From positions 471,195 through 535,194 of the forward strand of contig NZ_PZZZ01000004.1 in the NCBI RefSeq assembly GCF_003046475.1: DNA of 64,000 nucleotides, read 5' to 3'. Position numbers and translations under genes: made by a program. The notes beneath the pieces are model-generated. The model saw only the letters and a list, made by a program, of their open reading frames with translations. It made no database searches and was not told the origin of the DNA. The DNA comes from Mycoplana dimorpha. GTDB lineage: Bacteria; Pseudomonadota; Alphaproteobacteria; Rhizobiales; Rhizobiaceae. Positions 62,953 through 64,000 of the stretch are shown in pieces (within the stretch, counting starts at the first letter, position 1; each line of letters opens with the position of its first letter).

Positions 62953-64000
62953 TCACCGCTTCGTACCGGGCACGTTGCGCAGCCTCGGGAGCGCCCCGAA
63001 ATAGTCGCGGAATGTCCTCGAGAAATGCGTGGGCGAGACAAAGCCGCAGGCGACCGCCACCTCAGTGATCGGCATGTCGGTGAGCTCAACCAACTGCCTG
63101 GCCTTTGTCAAGCGCAGGGCGAGGTAGTGTCGCCAGGGCGTGCGCGACAGATGCTTCTCGAACAGGCGCTCGATCTGCCTGCGCGACAGCGAAACACGCC
63201 GCGATATGTCCTCAAGCGACAGCGGTTCCTCGATATGAGTTTCCATAAGCCTGATGATCGGCATCAGTCTCTTGCCGGCACCGCGCAGGGCGAACGGCAT
63301 GGGCTGGCAACTGGCTCCATCGCGCCAACGGTCAGCGGTGACGTGCTGGCAAACGCTGCGGGCCAGCTCCGGGCCGCCCATCTGCTGAATGAGGTCGACC
63401 GCGAGATCGAAGGCCGCAAGGCCGCCCGCGCAGGTAACGATCGGGCCGTCGCGCACGAACAGAACGTCGTCGACGGCGAGGCTCGCATATTTCTCCGACA
63501 GCGCCGCGAGGCGGCTCCAGTGGATTGTGCAGCGGGCGTCGAGCAGGACGGCTGCGTCGGCAAGCAGCCAGGTCGCCGTGCCGAGCGCATAGATTTGGGC
63601 GCCGGCGCGCCACGCGCGGCGCAGTACGCCACGGAGCGCTGCAGTTGCGCAATTCTCGACATTTTCGCCGGCGCACAGCACGAGGCTCGCCTTCGGACCG
63701 AGCGACTTTTCCACCTCGAACAGGCTGCCGGCAACGCTGACAAAAAATCCGCTGGCGCATTCCACCGGCTCGCCATCGAGACTTACGATGCGCCAGGTGA
63801 AGGGGGTGTCCCGAGTGAGCGCATTGGACAGACGCAACGGTTCGATCAGCGAGCCGAGGGAGAGCTGCGAAAAGCCGGGCAGAACCAGCACAAGGAACTC
63901 GACCGCCGCCTTGCCGACTGGGCGCGGGGACCGATGGGCCGCCTGCTTTTCGGGGATCGGCGTCCCGGCTTCAAAGATCGAGTGGTTGTGAGGCGCATTC
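62953..64000 (-). CDS. GlxA-family AraC regulator (5' end beyond the right edge)
   Basis: DJ-1/PfpI-like sensor domain (FLVLVLPGFSQLSLGSLIEPLRLSNAL; conserved sensor region with ALGTATWLLADAAVLLDARCTIHWS) and C-terminal AraC domain (LEDISRRVSLSRRQIERLFEKHLSRTP; MPITEVAVACGFVSPTHFSRTF). The frame is open to base 64000 with no ATG, so the true start probably lies outside; the internal GTG at 63891 would be the latest possible start. It is a second member of the family that includes the GbdR-like protein at 30890. Ligand unknown. Confidence 0.85.
   Translation of the reverse strand, partial: NAPHNHSIFEAGTPIPEKQAAHRSPRPVGKAAVEFLVLVLPGFSQLSLGSLIEPLRLSNALTRDTPFTWRIVSLDGEPVECASGFFVSVAGSLFEVEKSLGPKASLVLCAGENVENCATAALRGVLRRAWRAGAQIYALGTATWLLADAAVLLDARCTIHWSRLAALSEKYASLAVDDVLFVRDGPIVTCAGGLAAFDLAVDLIQQMGGPELARSVCQHVTADRWRDGASCQPMPFALRGAGKRLMPIIRLMETHIEEPLSLEDISRRVSLSRRQIERLFEKHLSRTPWRHYLALRLTKARQLVELTDMPITEVAVACGFVSPTHFSRTFRDYFGALPRLRNVPGTKR

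Overview
The window is high-GC alphaproteobacterial chromosome. It probably comes from a Rhizobiaceae-type organism (Ensifer/Sinorhizobium, Shinella or Rhizobium relatives). The signs are an aerobic-type cobN/cobW/cobU/cbtAB/cobQ cobalamin set, rhizobial mosaic intergenic palindromes, tandem DUF1127 genes, a BA14K-family protein and an entericidin. I see no tRNA, rRNA, CRISPR array or intact mobile element.

Layout. Bases 1-8500 carry cobalamin genes on the minus strand: a B12 riboswitch, then cbtB-cbtA-cobU-cobW-cobN (cobN runs off the left edge), and separately cobQ, with a peptidoglycan-binding coiled-coil protein between. Bases 9500-13970 carry a betaine/choline-type ABC transporter and a betaine/homocysteine S-methyltransferase preceded by a strong inverted repeat. 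Bases 14100-17300 carry an aminotransferase with its regulator and a phosphodiester glycosidase. Bases 17300-28640 hold the most interesting block: an MttB-family methyltransferase and a 4Fe-4S protein on the minus strand, facing a corrinoid protein, DUF1638 protein, formyltransferase-like protein, 'virulence factor' small protein, MetV-like protein, MetF-like reductase, methyl-H4folate:corrinoid methyltransferase, a small helical protein and an ASKHA/2Fe-2S corrinoid activator. Bases 28900-31900 add a LysR regulator, two DUF1127 proteins and a GbdR/GlxA-type AraC regulator.

Bases 32000-60300 look like ordinary accessory chromosome. They hold two receiver/GGDEF proteins, a DUF3772-type MscS channel, DUF924, OsmC, a metNIQ methionine importer, a degenerate SbmA/BacA-like ABC protein, lrp-alr-dadA for D-alanine use, an RND efflux pair, HPP-CBS, a divergent sugar ABC transporter with an epimerase, and a cystathionine gamma-synthase family enzyme. 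At 60400-62750 an integrase remnant lies beside a visibly lower-GC VTT-PAP2-LssY gene. A second GlxA-type AraC regulator runs off the right edge.

How it fits together (inference): a quaternary amine, most likely glycine betaine or a relative, enters by the ABC transporter. The MttB-like enzyme moves a methyl group to the corrinoid protein, the DHPS-fold protein passes it to tetrahydrofolate, and a MetV/MetF pair oxidises methyl- to methylene-H4folate. The ASKHA protein rescues oxidised cobalamin. Bmt offers a parallel route to methionine, and the neighbouring cobalamin genes supply the cofactor. This is a corrinoid methyl-transfer module of the kind characterised in anaerobes, here in what looks like an aerobic genome with several accessory genes of unknown function.
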